The position numbers were made by a program, and so were the translations under genes. From Nitrospirota bacterium (GTDB lineage Bacteria; Nitrospirota_A; Leptospirillia; Leptospirillales; Leptospirillaceae): a stretch of DNA of 6,003 nt. The stretch's first letter is position 1. The number at the start of each line of letters is the position of its first letter. The notes beneath the pieces are model-generated. The model was not told the DNA's origin and did not search any database. It was given only the letters and a program-made list of their open reading frames with translations. Below, piece by piece: positions 5,569-6,003 of this stretch. The stretch is from positions 1 through 6,003 of the forward strand of contig JAKAAM010000053.1 of the NCBI GenBank assembly GCA_021802325.1. Direction: 5' to 3'.

Positions 5569-6003
5569 TTATGCGTCAGTCTTTGGTCCGACGGCAAGGT
5601 CGGCGGAGGCTCCCGCAGACTTTTCCGGGAGGAGGACGACCGTATGCGGGTAAGGAAGCACGATTTCTTCTTGTGCAAATCGACGGGCAATCGCAAAGTT
5701 GAGGTCGGAAAGAACATTGTGTCGGCGCGTCCCGTCCTCAATCCAGTAAATCACCTCAAGATTGAAAGAGGAGGGCCCAAATTCTGAAAACCAGACATCG
5801 GGGGGAGGATCTTTCAGAACCTCGGGATGAGAACTCGCGATCTCCTTAAGGAGATCGACCGCATGATCAAGCCGGTCGGCATCCATTCCGATTCCGACCT
5901 TGAGGTGCATTCGGGTTTTTCTGTCACGATGGCTCCAGTTGATCACCTTATTGGCGATTAGATGGGAGTTGGGAATAATGATGGCGATATTGTCACGACT
6001 CAT
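5569..6003 (-). CDS. MscS-family mechanosensitive ion channel, C-terminal part
   Basis: The visible 144 residues are the cytoplasmic C-terminal half of a small-conductance mechanosensitive channel, an inner-membrane protein that opens under membrane tension and lets solutes out during hypo-osmotic shock. They begin in the beta domain with the signature IIIPNSHLIANKVINWSH. The alpha/beta domain follows, with HLKVGIGMDADRLDHAVDLLKEIASSHP, then PPPDVWFSEFG, and the closing SDLNFAIARRFAQEEIVLPYPHTVV. A Gly/Ala/Lys-rich tail ends the protein. The methionine encoded at 6003-6001 is internal in the family pattern; the transmembrane helices and true start lie beyond the window. The gene is followed after 7 nt by the DsrE-like gene, so it is probably the first or an early gene of that transcript. 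The channel subtype cannot be fixed without the N-terminus. Confidence 0.93.
   Translation of the reverse strand: MSRDNIAIIIPNSHLIANKVINWSHRDRKTRMHLKVGIGMDADRLDHAVDLLKEIASSHPEVLKDPPPDVWFSEFGPSSFNLEVIYWIEDGTRRHNVLSDLNFAIARRFAQEEIVLPYPHTVVLLPEKSAGASADLAVGPKTDA

Noticed and set aside
1..6003. CRISPR array, insertion sequence, phage or defence system
   Set aside because: I found no spaced repeats, terminal inverted repeats, transposase or integrase motifs, or defence-family domains; the coding content is core genes plus a sulfur-relay trio.

Overview
The window is bacterial and gene-dense, and every gene I can support lies on the minus strand. The only sizeable gaps are the region upstream of the tRNA and the region around the SRP RNA. 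Base composition is moderately GC-rich. The small 4.5S-type SRP RNA (no Alu domain), the presence of RF3 and a DsrE/F/H-type sulfur-relay trio point to a Gram-negative-like, possibly sulfur- or iron-metabolising bacterium. A Nitrospirota/Leptospirillum-like source is a guess that the sequence alone cannot confirm.

Read in the direction of transcription (right to left), the first block is 6003-4639. It holds the C-terminal part of an MscS-family mechanosensitive channel, cut by the window edge, followed by three short, tightly packed genes resembling DsrE/TusD, DsrF/TusC and DsrH/TusB. Gaps between genes are 7 to 10 nt, so they should be one transcript and the last three probably form one hetero-oligomeric sulfurtransferase. 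Only the DsrE-like subunit keeps cysteines.

The second block, 4551 to 1, starts with a sigma70-like promoter. It is followed by tRNA-Ser(GGA) with encoded CCA, the 4.5S SRP RNA (ffs), dnaX, the ybaB/ebfC-type DNA-binding protein gene, recR and prfC, whose 3' end lies outside the window. The order tRNA-Ser, SRP RNA, dnaX, ybaB, recR is an old conserved arrangement, known for example from Bacillus. dnaX/ybaB and ybaB/recR overlap by one base (TAATG, TGATG), which suggests translational coupling. prfC follows recR after 38 nt and appears to start at a TTG codon.

Functionally the second block joins protein targeting (SRP RNA), serine decoding, the replication clamp loader, recombinational repair and recycling of release factors. 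I see no mobile element, CRISPR array, prophage or foreign-looking island. The window is mostly ordinary core genome. The points worth a second look are the cysteine-poor DsrEFH-like trio next to mscS, an enlarged RecR zinc finger, and the likely shared tRNA-SRP RNA-dnaX transcript.
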